Assembly (NCBI RefSeq): GCF_003265705.1
Contig: NW_020313168.1
Location: forward strand, 2,878,950-2,942,949
DNA: 64,000 nucleotides
Reading direction: 5' to 3'
Origin: Callorhinus ursinus
Lineage: Eukaryota; Chordata; Mammalia; Carnivora; Otariidae
Below, piece after piece: positions 1 through 10,674 of this stretch. Under the pieces are notes generated by a model. That model saw nothing but the letters and a program-made list of their open reading frames with translations, did no database searches and was not told the DNA's origin. Every line of letters begins with the position of its first letter. Positions within the stretch are counted from its first letter, which is position 1. A program made the translations under genes and the position numbers.

Positions 1-324
1 CACCTGCATCCCTCTCCCCATCTGCTCATGGCGGGGGGGCTGCGTGGGGCTCCCCCAGCCCTGGAGGAGCCTCTGTGTTCAGGTTCCCACCTGTAAGCCG
101 AGCCTGTCCACCCTCACGACCTTCCAAGATCTCCCCGAAGACTTCCGAAGTAAGGCAGGCTGTGCCTGCTGGAACCCAGAGGTGCTCGTGAACCCCCAGG
201 GCCTTCGGTTTCTGTCGCTCCCAGACGCCTCTCCTCAGCCCTTGTGGAAGGCAGGTGCAGGGTGGCCTGGCTGTGGTCGGTGGCTCTTCTGGTCTGGGGG
301 TAAGGGACCTCTGGCAGTGCATCC

Positions 325-535
325 CCCTGTCCTGAGCCTCAGTTTCTCCATCTGCACAATGGTGATAATGACACCACCTCATGGCCTGGAGGGCAGGAAG
401 AAATGAGGTAATGCTGAGTGCGCCCACGGTCCACCCGTGTCTGTTGCTGCAACGATGATTATTGTCCCCGGTAGGCTAATGATGGCTCTTGCTAGCTCAC
501 AGGGTTTTTATGAGGATAAAACGAAATGCCACAAG
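325..535 (+). repeat. MIR SINE fragments
   Basis: The segment carries the MIR core and 3' half: a 'cctcagtttctccatctg' block, then an A-rich 'aatggtgataatgacacc' block, then 'gaggtaatgc'. A second MIR-like piece (about 445-535) repeats the 'cacagggtttttatgagga' part of the consensus, so this is either two adjacent MIR fragments or one copy with an insertion. MIRs are old tRNA-derived mammalian SINEs that no longer move. Confidence 0.7.
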
Positions 536-547
536 GAAGCACTCATA

Positions 548-690
548 TATTCATTTCGCAAATATTTGTTGAGCACCTACTGGTGCTGGGTCCTGACGTG
601 GGCACTGGGGCGCCATCAGTCAATGGAAGAGATACCTGAAGGCAAGTGCGGATGTGAGCAGGCTACTCTCAAGCTTACAGGGGCCCAGGG
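548..690 (-). repeat. L2 LINE 3'-end fragment
   Basis: On the + strand the sequence reads as the reverse complement of the L2 3' end: 'aaatatttgttgagcacc', a degenerate 'gtgctgggtcctgacg' and 'gcactgggg', ending near 'caagcttacagg'. It directly follows MIR pieces, as is common in old mammalian DNA. Confidence 0.65.
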
Positions 691-3600
691 GGTATTGGGG
701 TGCTGTGCTGGAAGGAGCTGGGTGTCTCCTACTTTACAGAGGAAGAACTGCTCCCGCAGCAGTCAGGGGACAAGCTCTGGGGGTCGTGACACTGGGCTGT
801 GCAGGCCCTTGTGAGAGGGAGGGAAGCTGCTGTCACCCCAACAGGATGCCTCCGTGGACTTGTGAGCTGTGGAGGTCACAAACAGAAGCCGGCCTTTCTT
901 CTCTGGGAGAGTGTGGGAGAGGCCGGGGCGCGGAGCAGGAAGGCAAGTGTCAGTGTGTTCCCAGCGGGCGGGTGGGCAGCCTCAGGTCCTGGCGCTCTGG
1001 CTGCATCTGTGACCACCTCTGGAACAACATCTGCTGTGAGTCAGGTGGGTCCTCCAGGGCCTGGCGGAACTTGGCACTTTGCTCGCAACAGCCGCCACCA
1101 GCCCCGAGCGAGGATCCGCCTGGGAACTTGGTGTTTCTATAAGATTTGAGGACACACAAAGGAATGTTCTGAGCGGCTCCAGGCGGTTCAGACCAAAGTG
1201 AACGAGGAGGGACGCTGGTTTTCCTCCAGGGGCGGGAGAGGCAGCCGACCCCAGCGGGGCCTCCACTGCATGACTCACGGGCGAAGTGGGGGGCATGAGC
1301 AGGTCTGGGAGCTTCCTGTGAGCTTCCCGGGAGTGTCAGGGGATGCGTGGATGCTCTGGACACCCCAGCACTCGGGCCTGTTCTCAGAGCAGGCCATGGC
1401 GGGGGCTGGGGGGCAGCTCCCTGCCCCCTGAGCCTTCCGAACCTCCCTGCACCTCCCCTCTGCCTTCCTCTGTCGGCCTGGTGCATCGTGCAGTTGGCGC
1501 TGGTCAGGCAGCTGCTGAGCTGGATAAACAGAATTTCACTCTCCCTTTTTCTCCCAGGACATGTCCTCGGACGATGAAGCACCCACATTCCCTGCCTGGG
1601 CTTGGGGCACCTGTTTGTTTTGGCAGGTGGGCCGAGCCCTAATTCCTAGGAGAGAGGACCAGAGAACTTGACCTGGGCCTTGGCTCATGGAGGTCCTGCC
1701 CCAGGTCCTCCCCTCATTCCCTCCCCCAACCAGATTTTCAATAGAAAGGAGAGTTGGAGGGATGTTGGCTCATGAAGTACTTTTACCTCTGGACCCCTGG
1801 GCAGCTGGGGTGCCCCTTTCCCTGTTCTGTCGTGTCACAGTAGCTGTCGGCCTGCTGGTGTCCCTAGCAGGGACGGCAGTGCCCAGCATCCGCCTTCCCC
1901 TCTCAGCCCTGAGCAGGATGCCTGCCACATAGAGGGCCTCAGCTACAAGGACAGGAAAGCCAGGCACGCCAGCATGTGGGAGGGATGCCCTGCTCTTGGT
2001 GAGCCTGGGGTGCCATGGTGGGGTTGTGGGCAAGCCATCAATCATCCCTCTTTAGAAAGTCTTAGAACTCAGTGTGCAGACAGGACCACATCTGGGCACT
2101 GGGACCTCAGTGACAGCATTTCATCTGATAGAGTCTATTTGACCACTTGCATCAACAGGGACGGCCGGCATGTGGCCAAAAAGGGACTCTGAAAGACTCA
2201 GTAGATCCTCTATAAGCATGCCCTTTCTTTCTGGGGCTGCTGAACCAGATCCCTCTGTTCGGGCTCTCCCATGGTGTCCTCAGAATTGTCCACCATGGGT
2301 TCACGTGGTAGGCTCCACAGTGGCAACAGGTGGGAATGGAGGTCCCGGAGATAAAAACCTCCCAAAATCCAGACCGCAGCCGAGACCTTCCCAAATCTAC
2401 CTGTAGCCACTCAAAAATGATTTGCTTTGCATTTGTTATTCACATCTGCAAAGCGTGGATTTATCTGTGTTGTAGCACGATAGTTTTGCATGTGGCATAG
2501 AAGCATGTGTGCACACACCTACACATGTGCTATCTTTCCAGTGAGCTATATGGGGGTAGTCCAGGGAACCTTCCGTGCCCCACTGAGAGCCTCCAAAGAC
2601 AGTGCAGCAAGCCGAGGGAGGGTGTGCGAGCGTGCACTGAGAGGCTGAACCAGACTCTTGGCGGTGGCCGGGTGTGGGAGCTGGGACCCGGCTGGTGAGG
2701 ACACAGGGCAGCTGGGAACACAGAAAGGGAACCCACAGTCTGAGCGGTGAGGCTGAATTGGATAATAGGAATAGACAGCTTCTCTTGGGGAAAGAATTGC
2801 AGATTTCCCTCTTGTTTTTGTGGTTGTGTCTGGAAGGGAAGGCAGGCATCGGCGACGGGCCGGCTGGAAGGACACTGGGAGCCTCCGGTTGAGCATGCTG
2901 GGCTGTCGGGAGTACAGAAAAGCCTACGGGGCTGGTGCTGAGTCTTGGGGCAGCTCGGTGGCTGCGTTCCCCTCATCCCACTGGGAGAGGCTCCTGTGAG
3001 GTGGATCTTGGCCTCGAGACCCCAAACATGGCCCCTTCCTCTTTCCTGTTAGCAGGGCGCCTTTGAAGGTAGGGGAGAGAGGACAGGCAGGGCCCCCGCC
3101 CGGAACCCTGGACCCCACTTCCTGGCACTGAATTCCAACACCTGTCCTCACAGGCATGTGGTGGGACCTCCGTGGCCAGGACTTGCCACCGTGGGGATGT
3201 CCCTCCTCCTTTTTCAAAAATAAGAAATTGCAAAGATGATCTCAGCAATGGAGGTGAAAAGCCAGGGCAGCCCCCGTCTGCTCCCTCCCTGCGCGCCTGC
3301 CCTCAGGATTCGTTACTGTTTTTCTAGAACAAGAAGGAAAGACTTTTATTGTAGGAGTCTTTTTTTTTTTTTTTTTTTTTTTTTGCCCTTAATGATGTGG
3401 TGGGTGGTAGTGGTAGCATGTTTTTATTTTATGTTATTTTTTATCCTTTGCTGCTCTGGGGGAGGGTGACAGTGTTTGAGTTTGGGGTGCGGCTGTGGGG
3501 GAAGGCGTTCTCTTGGAGAGGAATGCTATGAGCAGATGTTACACCCCCACGTCTAGAAGGTGGGGGGAGTCTGAGGCGGTGCTGCTCGGGGTGAGGGAGG

Positions 3601-4824
3601 ACTCGAGTTATGTAAGAATGTCGAGGGGGTGGCTGGGAGCGCAGACGAAGCCCGAGGATGCAGGCTGATGCCCTCCTCTGGGCTCTCGAGGAAGGTGGTC
3701 AGGTGTGGTCTGCTGGGAGCCAGGGGGCTGGGTGGTGGCAGGTGCCGTGTGCAGGTGGGTGTAGGCACATCGGGTCGCAGGACAGATGGGAGGCATGGAG
3801 GGTGGAGGACTCTGTAGGAGGGGCAGACTCCTGGAAACCTTCGGGAAGACTCCACCTTTCCCTCCATGTCTCTCCTCTGCATCCCCATTCCTTTACTGCC
3901 TGTTTCTCCCGATCACTTGCTGTGCACCAGCAAGGGAGGAGACAGACCTCCAGATTTCCCTGTTTCCTGCACGGCTCCCTCCCCCACCATCAGTCATCAT
4001 CATGTGACAACAGGGCCGTACTCGGTGAGGGGCGAGACGCAGGCCCGCAGCCTTACAGCACTGTAAGGGCAGACTTGGGCACTGTCCCCTGGTACAGGAA
4101 GGTCTGACCCATGCGGTTGAACAACAGCCTGAGCGGGTGATGTAGAAACAGTGACCGGCCAGCCAGGGCCAAGCTTTGTCATCTGCTCAGGGAGCCCCAG
4201 GGAGGATGCAGGCAGAGCATCTGTGGGCCTGACCTCCCCCTTAGCATGCAGGAAGGAGCCTGTAAACGCGGGCAGGGGTCAGGATGCTGTTTACGCCCCT
4301 CTGTCCCATGGGGCCGTGCGCCAGCTTCATCCTCTTGGTGCTCCAGCTACCCCTCCTGGCCACGTTCTCTGGCTGCTTGGGCTCTTCTGTCTCTGCTGGC
4401 TCACCCTGCGGCCCCTTCTTGCCCCACCCTGCAGACTCCGGCCAGGTCTCTCCCGGTCGACCAGTCACTCGAATTTTCACTGGGCAGTAGCCAAGCATCA
4501 CGCCATGCCATGGGATCCCAGCCCTGTCTGCACTAATGAGCTAATGGGCTTTGTACCAAGTAAGACCACGATGCTGGCACGTGCTCGGCATGCGTAATCT
4601 CCGCAGCTCGTTTGTCTTCCTCGGTCTGTGTTTGTTTATCTGCCTGTTTACTTCTTCCCCTTGGAGGTCCTGGTGAAGGAGGGTATGAAGGTGGCAGGAG
4701 GCTCTTGATTCTGCTCTGTATTGAGTGGCCAAAGTGAGAAGTAGGGGATCGGGCGGGGATCGGGCTCCTGCTTGGTTCCAAGCAGGTTCTTGTTGTCAGA
4801 AGGGGAATTCTACCCTCCGAGCTT
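691..4824. other. GC-rich single-copy DNA, no gene seen
   Basis: I see no recognisable coding exon or well-preserved repeat here. All open frames are short and their translations look like random GC-rich sequence. A T-tract of about 25 bases lies at 3360-3384. An AT-richer patch at 2410-2520 contains a 'gctttgcatttg' octamer-like motif. Confidence 0.5.
3360..3384. repeat. Poly-T tract
   Basis: About 25 consecutive T. No SINE body or target-site duplication is visible next to it, so it is scored as a simple homopolymer rather than a retrotransposon tail. Confidence 0.9.
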
Positions 4825-4955
4825 GATAAACGATGTTTCAGTTTCCCAGTCCTTGTTGGCTCACGTGTGACTGTGGGCAGCCCCCCATCCGCACCTCCCA
4901 GAGCCGTGGAGAGGATGCACAGCACATCACCCATGTGTGTAAGGAGCTTTGTTCC
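4825..4955 (+). repeat. Possible MIR fragment
   Basis: The order 'gtttcagtttcccag', 'cccagagccgtggagagg' and 'gtgtgtaaggagc' loosely follows the second half of the MIR consensus. Divergence is high, so this is tentative. Confidence 0.4.
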
Positions 4956-4974
4956 TGACACACAGGTTGCTTGG

Positions 4975-5270
4975 GGAGCTGTGGCGGTGGTGATTTTTCA
5001 TTATGGCCTCACAGTGGTTTTGGAGAATCAGTCATCGTGACGGTTGCAGAGAGACATTTCTGAGAGATGGGCATATTTCCCTGCACCGGCTGGCTGCCAC
5101 ATGACGGGTTACGCATGGCCACACCATTGTCTTTCAGGCTTGGGATTGTTTGTAAACGACACGAAGGAATTCTGTGCCTGCCTCGCCCGAAAGCGTGGCC
5201 GCCGGCCATGCAGGACTCCGGAGCACCTGTCATGTGGGGTCTGAGCTGTGAGGTCCTGCGACTGTACCTG
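4975..5270. promoter_or_regulatory. Candidate conserved non-coding element with SOX/FOX motifs
   Basis: A non-repeat segment with lower GC than its surroundings. It contains a SOX-type 'ccattgt' (5124-5130) and a forkhead-type 'attgtttgtaaac' (5145-5157) about 15 bp apart. No coding potential was seen. Regulatory function is inferred from composition and motifs only. Confidence 0.25.
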
Positions 5271-5274
5271 TTCA

Positions 5275-5480
5275 CGAAGCATGTAAAATATCCCATGAAC
5301 AGTTTCTTACGTGGATTATGTATGGACAAGATAATATTTTGGATATATTGGGTTACATGAAATATGTTATTAAAATTAATTTCACCGTTTTTTTTTTTTT
5401 TAGACTTCTAAACTGTGGCTACTAGAAAATTTAAAATAACCCATGCGGCTGGCATGATATTAATGTTGGGCAGGCTGTTG
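5275..5480 (+). repeat. Ancient AT-rich interspersed repeat, family unassigned
   Basis: It contains the remembered mammalian-wide blocks 'gataatattttggatata', 'attaaaattaatttcacc', a T-run and 'gtggctactagaaaattt'. A diverged second copy lies at 36862-37055. I believe this is an old DNA-transposon-type repeat, but I am not sure of the family name. Confidence 0.6.
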
Positions 5481-6390
5481 TGAGCTGGGATGTCCCCGAT
5501 CTCTCCCAGCCTTGTTTTCCTTCTCCGTGAAGACAGAGGTTCCTCCTGAGGTGCCCCAGACTAACCCTGCAGGAGTTGATGGCCTTTCTCCTGTGCTGTG
5601 TTCACAGCGTGAGGGAGCCCCTTTCCAGTGTAGACGGGGCAACTCAGGAAGTCAGAGCAGCTGCCTTTGTGAGAGGTCCCAAGCTGTCTGTCTCCAAGTT
5701 CGTCCCAGCTAGACACCATGGGGGTTTTCGGGGAAACACCCTCCAGCTTTGTAAATATCCATTAAAAAAATAAACCCATTATTTTGCCAGCCTTCACAAG
5801 GGAGCTTATAAAAAGCCTCTCACAGAGAGGTCTTGAGCATTGTACACTAAAAAAAAAAAAAGGAAAAAAAAAAAAAAAAAAAGCACAGGCACGGAGGGTT
5901 TGAAGGCAGCAGAGAACATATTTTTGTTTCTGGAGAAAGAAATGCTAAGGTGCGTGGCGGCTCTGGAGGAGACCCGTGGGCAGGGCCCGCGGGGCCACGA
6001 CAGGCAGGAGGTGCCACACTCGAGCATCAGGGAGCCTTGACATGGAGGCAAAAGAGAGAACCCAGAGGAACTTTGGAGCAAGCCTGAGTTTCTCCTGCAA
6101 AGCTGCACAGTGGAGGAGCTCTAGGAATGGAGGACAGCGGGGGGCCTGCCTGGGGCCCTGGGGGCCGGGTTTCTGCTGACGAGGGTGCAGAGCTGCTGTG
6201 GCTTTGCAGCGCATGGGCTCCGGGGTCTAGCAGGAGGACCCGCATCCCCTCTGCTGTTCTTGGTCTTGGGAGGACCTGGAGCACGAAGAACAGAGCGGCT
6301 GCCTCAAGAGGCCGGGTGGACTCACGGCGCCCAGGGCCAAGGCCTCAGACGCCGCCGGCGTTTGGCACACAGTGCAGACTGGGCGTGTTG
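5481..6390. other. Single-copy DNA with an A-rich tract
   Basis: GC-rich sequence with no recognised gene. An interrupted A-tract sits at 5849-5882. CpG dinucleotides are moderately frequent around 6300-6365, but the patch is too short to call a CpG island. Confidence 0.5.
5849..5882. repeat. Poly-A tract, interrupted by GG
   Basis: Two A-runs separated by GG. No recognisable SINE or processed-pseudogene body lies upstream and no flanking duplication was found. Confidence 0.85.
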
Positions 6391-6394
6391 TAAG

Positions 6395-6800
6395 ACCCTC
6401 TTATTTTTATTTTCCCATTTTTGACACTGTCCTTCACTTCCTCTTCCACGCTCCCCGTTAAGCTGTTAAATCACTCCATTTATTTAGTGCGAGTGTTTCT
6501 GAGAGCTCATTTTTATCTTGGTGAAAACCAGGCTTGCTCATGGGCACATAATGAAATTGCATAAATATACCCTTAGCTTGGAATCTAATTTATTTTTCCT
6601 GTTCATTATGGGGTAGAAGGCCATTATGAAATGTATAACTTTTTTTTTTTTTTTCCCCAGCGCTGGAATTGAAAGGCTGGGGCTTGGGCTCTTTCTATTC
6701 TGATGATTTCGTCCTGATTCAATTTAAAGCTGGTTAGAGCTCAAACACGGCAAGGTAATTGACAAAGATCAGTGTGGGTTGTAATGCTAATGTCTCGTCT
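6395..6800. promoter_or_regulatory. AT-rich island, candidate conserved enhancer
   Basis: About 400 bp of AT-rich non-repeat sequence inside GC-rich DNA. Motif-dense blocks include 'cataatgaaattgcataaa', 'tctaatttatttttcc', 'gaaggccattatgaaatg' and 'aattgacaaagatca', which is TCF/LEF-like. This composition is typical of deeply conserved non-coding elements. Conservation itself cannot be tested here. A 93-bp exon-like interval (6662-6754) lies inside it. Confidence 0.35.
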
Positions 6801-7737
6801 GTGGCTCCGGCAGCTCCGCAGGCACACCTCGAGCAGAGGGCCCGGAACTTTCCATGGCCAGTGGTCCCATTCTCCGGCTGCGGGCAAGAGTGGGTGCTCT
6901 AGGAGGGCAGGGGACACAGCTGACCCCAAACCCAGAAAGGCTTAGGAATCTCTTCAAGAGCACCCACCTGGCCGCTGCTGTGCGGCTAGGGGCACCCAAG
7001 CTCTAGGAGCAACCTACAGCTTGGCCAGAGTCACCCCGGCTCCAGCCTCCTGTCCTTGGCCCTGGTCACCTCACCGTGAGAGCCAAGGAGTAACGGGAAA
7101 TGAGATCCAAGTATAGGTAGGCTGCCTCCGGAAGCAACGTCTTGGGCCGCTCTGTATGAGGTTTGGTGCACCGTGTTTGGCACCGGGGAAGAGGAAGACA
7201 GAAGGAGCTCCTGGCAGCAGGAAAAGGTCGCAAGATGCTGACCTTGGCTAAGAAGTGGGGCGTGACCCTGCATAGCAAACTGTCCAGAAGCTGGGTGCCA
7301 CACGCCTTGAAGAGGGGGTGCCAGCCTCCCTCCACGGTGCACTGGTGCTCTGCTCATTGATCTCTCTCAGTTTGCTGACTGCCTTCCATGTGCCCTGCGG
7401 TGCCAGGCTCAGACAGAGAATCTGAAAGGCCGGATCCCGCTGTAGGCACTCACGTCTCCCCAGCAGGGCGAGTTTGGAGACATCCTGACTCTCAGATAGG
7501 AACTGAACTGAACATCAGCATGTGCAAGTCAAAATGAGATCCAAGTCAAAGAGTGTTCTCTTAGAGGGTGGCCAGTGATGATCAGAACGTGTGCGTGTGC
7601 ACGAGTGCGCGCGCTCACTCGGAACAAGACATCATCATGGATGTGGCAGGTTTTCATGGCAGCTGGAGGAAAGGGGTTTAAATTTGGCTTGCACAGATTT
7701 GGGGTGTTTGTTCTTCCTTTTTCCTTCCCCTGTAATT
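6801..7737. other. Single-copy DNA, no gene seen
   Basis: No recognised exon or repeat. A short alternating purine-pyrimidine stretch (7588-7615, with 'gtgcgcgcgc') has weak Z-DNA potential. Confidence 0.5.
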
Positions 7738-7902
7738 AGGGTTGCCAGATAAACCTGGGACACCCAGTTAAATTTGAATTTCAGATGAACAACAAAGAAT
7801 TTTTTGTATGAGTATGTGCCAAATACCGCACAGGACATACTTATATTAAAACAAACCGTTCTGAAATTCATACTTAACTGGGCATCCCGTGTTGGCAGCC
7901 CT
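7738..7902. repeat. Palindromic hAT-type MITE (MER53-like)
   Basis: The element starts 'agggttgccagataaacc' and ends with the near-complement 'ggcagccct'. Its inner arms are 'cccagttaaatttgaattt' and 'gaaattcatacttaactggg', around a centre with 'tgagtatgtgcc' and 'ggacatactta'. This near-full-length inverted repeat matches a well-known non-autonomous palindromic DNA transposon that I recall as MER53. No convincing 8-bp target duplication remains. Confidence 0.75.
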
Positions 7903-8199
7903 ACCTGCACGGGAGATAGAAAGTCTTTATTTCAAAATCATTTTCTTAGTCATTTAAAAAATTCAGTCACATGAATTATAAAAGCCATGACTTATTCGTT
8001 GTATTAGTTCTTCCAAGACAGAAGCGTCTAAAGTGAAATGAACAGTCTGCTTGGCTCCTCCCCAAATCCAGCTCCTGGGGGTGACCTCTGACCTCTGCTA
8101 GCAGGTGGAAGTGCCCCTCCTGACCCTTCCCCTTTGCTCATACCGACACACTCGATGCATGCATGTTGTTCCTGGTACTTTCTGCCGTTTTGGAGAAAA

Positions 8200-8460
8200 T
8201 CTCAGGTAGAAGTATCAGGACAAAAGGTATGTATATATTAAATTTTAACAACTACAGCTGGGTTGCTTTAAAGAGTTGACACTATTTACAGATCCCTCCG
8301 TCCTATGTGGAAATCCTTCATCTTACACCCATGCCAGTATTGCTTGTTATTATTTCTTAAAATGTTCGATGATTTGCATCTTGACTCCTTTGAACTATCT
8401 GTTCATCTCCTTTGCCCGTGTTGCTGTGGAGTTCTTTTCTTATTCACCTCCGGGTGCTTT
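8200..8460 (-). repeat. Old L1M LINE fragment
   Basis: Read on the + strand it matches the reverse complement of an L1M ORF2-end/3' region. Blocks are 'ggacaaaaggtatgtatat', 'catcttacacccatgccag', 'ctgttcatctcctttgccc' and 'ggagttcttttcttattc'. It is strongly diverged and encodes nothing intact. Confidence 0.6.
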
Positions 8461-8884
8461 TTACATGTGGGCCACCTTCACGCTTTGACGATCGAGTACA
8501 GTCTTGGGTCTGCAAACATGGTCGAGCCTGTGGGTGGGGAGCCTAAGCCGCTTGGCCCAAGCCTTGTCCCATGAGTGTCCCTGTGGGGCCATCTCCGGGG
8601 CCTTCACACTTCGTCTCTGTTGTCACCATGAAACCAGCAGAAAGCCTCTGCCTCCCAGTACACCCGGCCCGGCTCCCGCCTTGTCATATTTGAAGGACGT
8701 GCCTCCTTCTTAGCAGAGCAGATGGGAGTCCTGTGGGATGTTCTTGGGTTCCTGTTCCTCACTCTTCCCACCTCTGTGTGTGCCACCTGCGGGTCTCTCC
8801 CCTGGGGAACAGCACGACAGAGGCCAGCTGACTACAACATCAATGTCAAAACTATCTCAGACATCTTCCCTGAGGCCTTAGTCT

Positions 8885-9190
8885 GCCGGGCCAGCACGAC
8901 AGAAAGTTCCGGAGGCTGGAACTCTTGAGGTCAAGGGGGGAGCTCCTTTCTGGCTTGTGGACCAACGTTGGCTGGCTGGGTCTTCACATGGTGGGGAGAG
9001 GCAGCACTCTGGTGTCTCATCTTACAAGGGCACCAGTCCCACCCGGGGTAGGGGGGAGCCCACCCTCACGACCTCATCTAACCTGATCACCTCCCAAAGT
9101 GCCGTCTCCAGGTATCCTCACACTGAGAGTTAGAGCTTTACCATGTGAATTTGGGGGTGGGGGGAGCACACACGCTCAGACCATAACACC
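8885..9190 (-). repeat. MLT1-type (MaLR) LTR
   Basis: Reverse-complement MLT1 hallmarks in order: 'ttccggaggctggaact', 'gggtcttcacatggtgggg', 'caagggcaccagtcccacc', 'ctcacgacctcatctaacc', 'cacctcccaaag' and 'catgtgaatttggggg', ending near 'cagaccataaca'. The 5' end of the copy is degraded. Confidence 0.8.
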
Positions 9191-9504
9191 TGCAGTAGAG
9201 GGGAGGTCAGCCCTTCAGAACTTTGACGCTGTTTCCTTCTGAAGACATCACCTGCCCTGGGGAGCTGTCTTTTGAGTGTCATGTCCTGAAATCAGAGGAC
9301 ATTCTTGGTTTTTTGATATTGCAGAATTTGGATTAAAGAGGAAAAAAAAGGGTTTTTTTTTTTAAATCACATTTTTCTGTAATCGTGTAGCTGATTTGTT
9401 TACAAAGGATGTTTTCCTGTTTAATGCTTAATTGCAGTATTCCATGTTGTAAAATTTCCCTGTCCTCTGCTCAGCCAACTATTCTTTGGCTAATTCAGCT
9501 ATTA

Positions 9505-9795
9505 AAAAATGATGTTGTAGAAGGATACTTAGTGATTTGGTAGAAGACACAGTTAAATGGAAAAAAGTTACAAAGTGGAATGTACAGTATGATCCCACTT
9601 GCTACCAAAAATATATGTTCTATGCATAGGAAAGTCTGGGAGGGTATATATGCTGAAAATGTTAACAGGAGTTATTTCGGGTTAGTGGGATTATGGGTTA
9701 TTTTAAATTTTCTTCTTTTTGCATATGTGTAGTTTCTAAATTTTCTGCAGTAAATATGTATTACTTTTATTATAAGGACAAAATTATAACCACAG
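9505..9795 (+). repeat. L1M LINE 3' UTR
   Basis: Sense-strand L1M 3' end: 'gtggaatgtacagtatgatc', 'gttagtgggattatgggtta', 'ttttcttctttttgcatatg' and 'gtaaatatgtattactttta', ending in an A-rich stretch. It is one of only two recognised L1/LTR copies on the + strand. The AT-rich sequence just upstream (9280-9500) may be further decayed L1. Confidence 0.8.
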
Positions 9796-10309
9796 ATCTT
9801 GCCAAGGGCTGCTCAGACTCCTTGACCAGAGGGGGAGCGGAGGGCGGGGGGGCCCTCCCGTGAGGTTCAGGTCCCAGGCTCACCCCGGCGTCCCCCAGGA
9901 CCGCACACCCAAAGCTGCCCTTCCCCTGGACCCCGGGCTGGGCAGAGCTGACGCTGATTTTCTCTAGTGTGGAAGTGACCCCAGACCCCTTCCTGGCAGG
10001 TGGGTTTAGGACTATCCTCTCTGACCCTCTATTCCTCCCCCCTGTCCATGCCAGTCAATGGGAGTGCTGGGGGCGTGTCTGGAGGGGCGTGGTCTAGTGA
10101 TCCAGGCGTGTCTGGGCGTGGCCTGAGCTGCCCAGGGGTTGTCCGAGGGCGTGGCCTCAGGAGGATGTGGGAAGCCTGGACGCCCGTTCCTTTCTGGTTG
10201 CTGGGAGGAGGGCTTGGTTCCGGGAGCCCACTAGTGGGTGGGAAGGATGGAGAACTCTGTCTGTCCCATCCTGAGGCCGTCCTACAAGGGAAACAAAGGT
10301 CAGAGGCTG

Positions 10310-10506
10310 CGCAGTAGAGTAGAAATAGCATGGCCGGTGGGACCCCAGCTCCCCTACCGACTGGTTCTTAGCCACCCCTCTGAGCCTCAGCTTCCTTCAT
10401 CTGGAAAACGCGGGTGATGCTGTGAAAATAATGACATAAGGAGGGTCAAGTGTCTCGCGTGGGGCGTGAAACACAGCGGGTGCTGAGCCAATATCCATCC
10501 TCTTTC
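10310..10506 (+). repeat. MIR SINE, near full length
   Basis: It begins with 'gcagtagagtagaaatagca', continues with 'gaccccagctcccct', the core 'ctgagcctcagcttccttca' and 'ctggaaaacgcgggtgatg', and ends 'acacagcgggtgctgag'. The whole MIR order is present at high divergence. Confidence 0.75.
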
Positions 10507-10642
10507 TTTAAGGAGCGTGTAATCTGGTTGGGGACCCCCCGGAACGTACACCAGTGGGGCCTGTGGGTAGAGCTTCTGTGTGTCAGTTGACATTCAACTC
10601 CGGAGTGCTCAGAGCTATTTCAGTAGGAGTCACCCTTTCCCC

Positions 10643-10674
<32 letters not shown>

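Noticed and set aside
5849..5882. A-tract as the tail of a processed pseudogene
   Set aside because: No gene-like body upstream and no target-site duplication.
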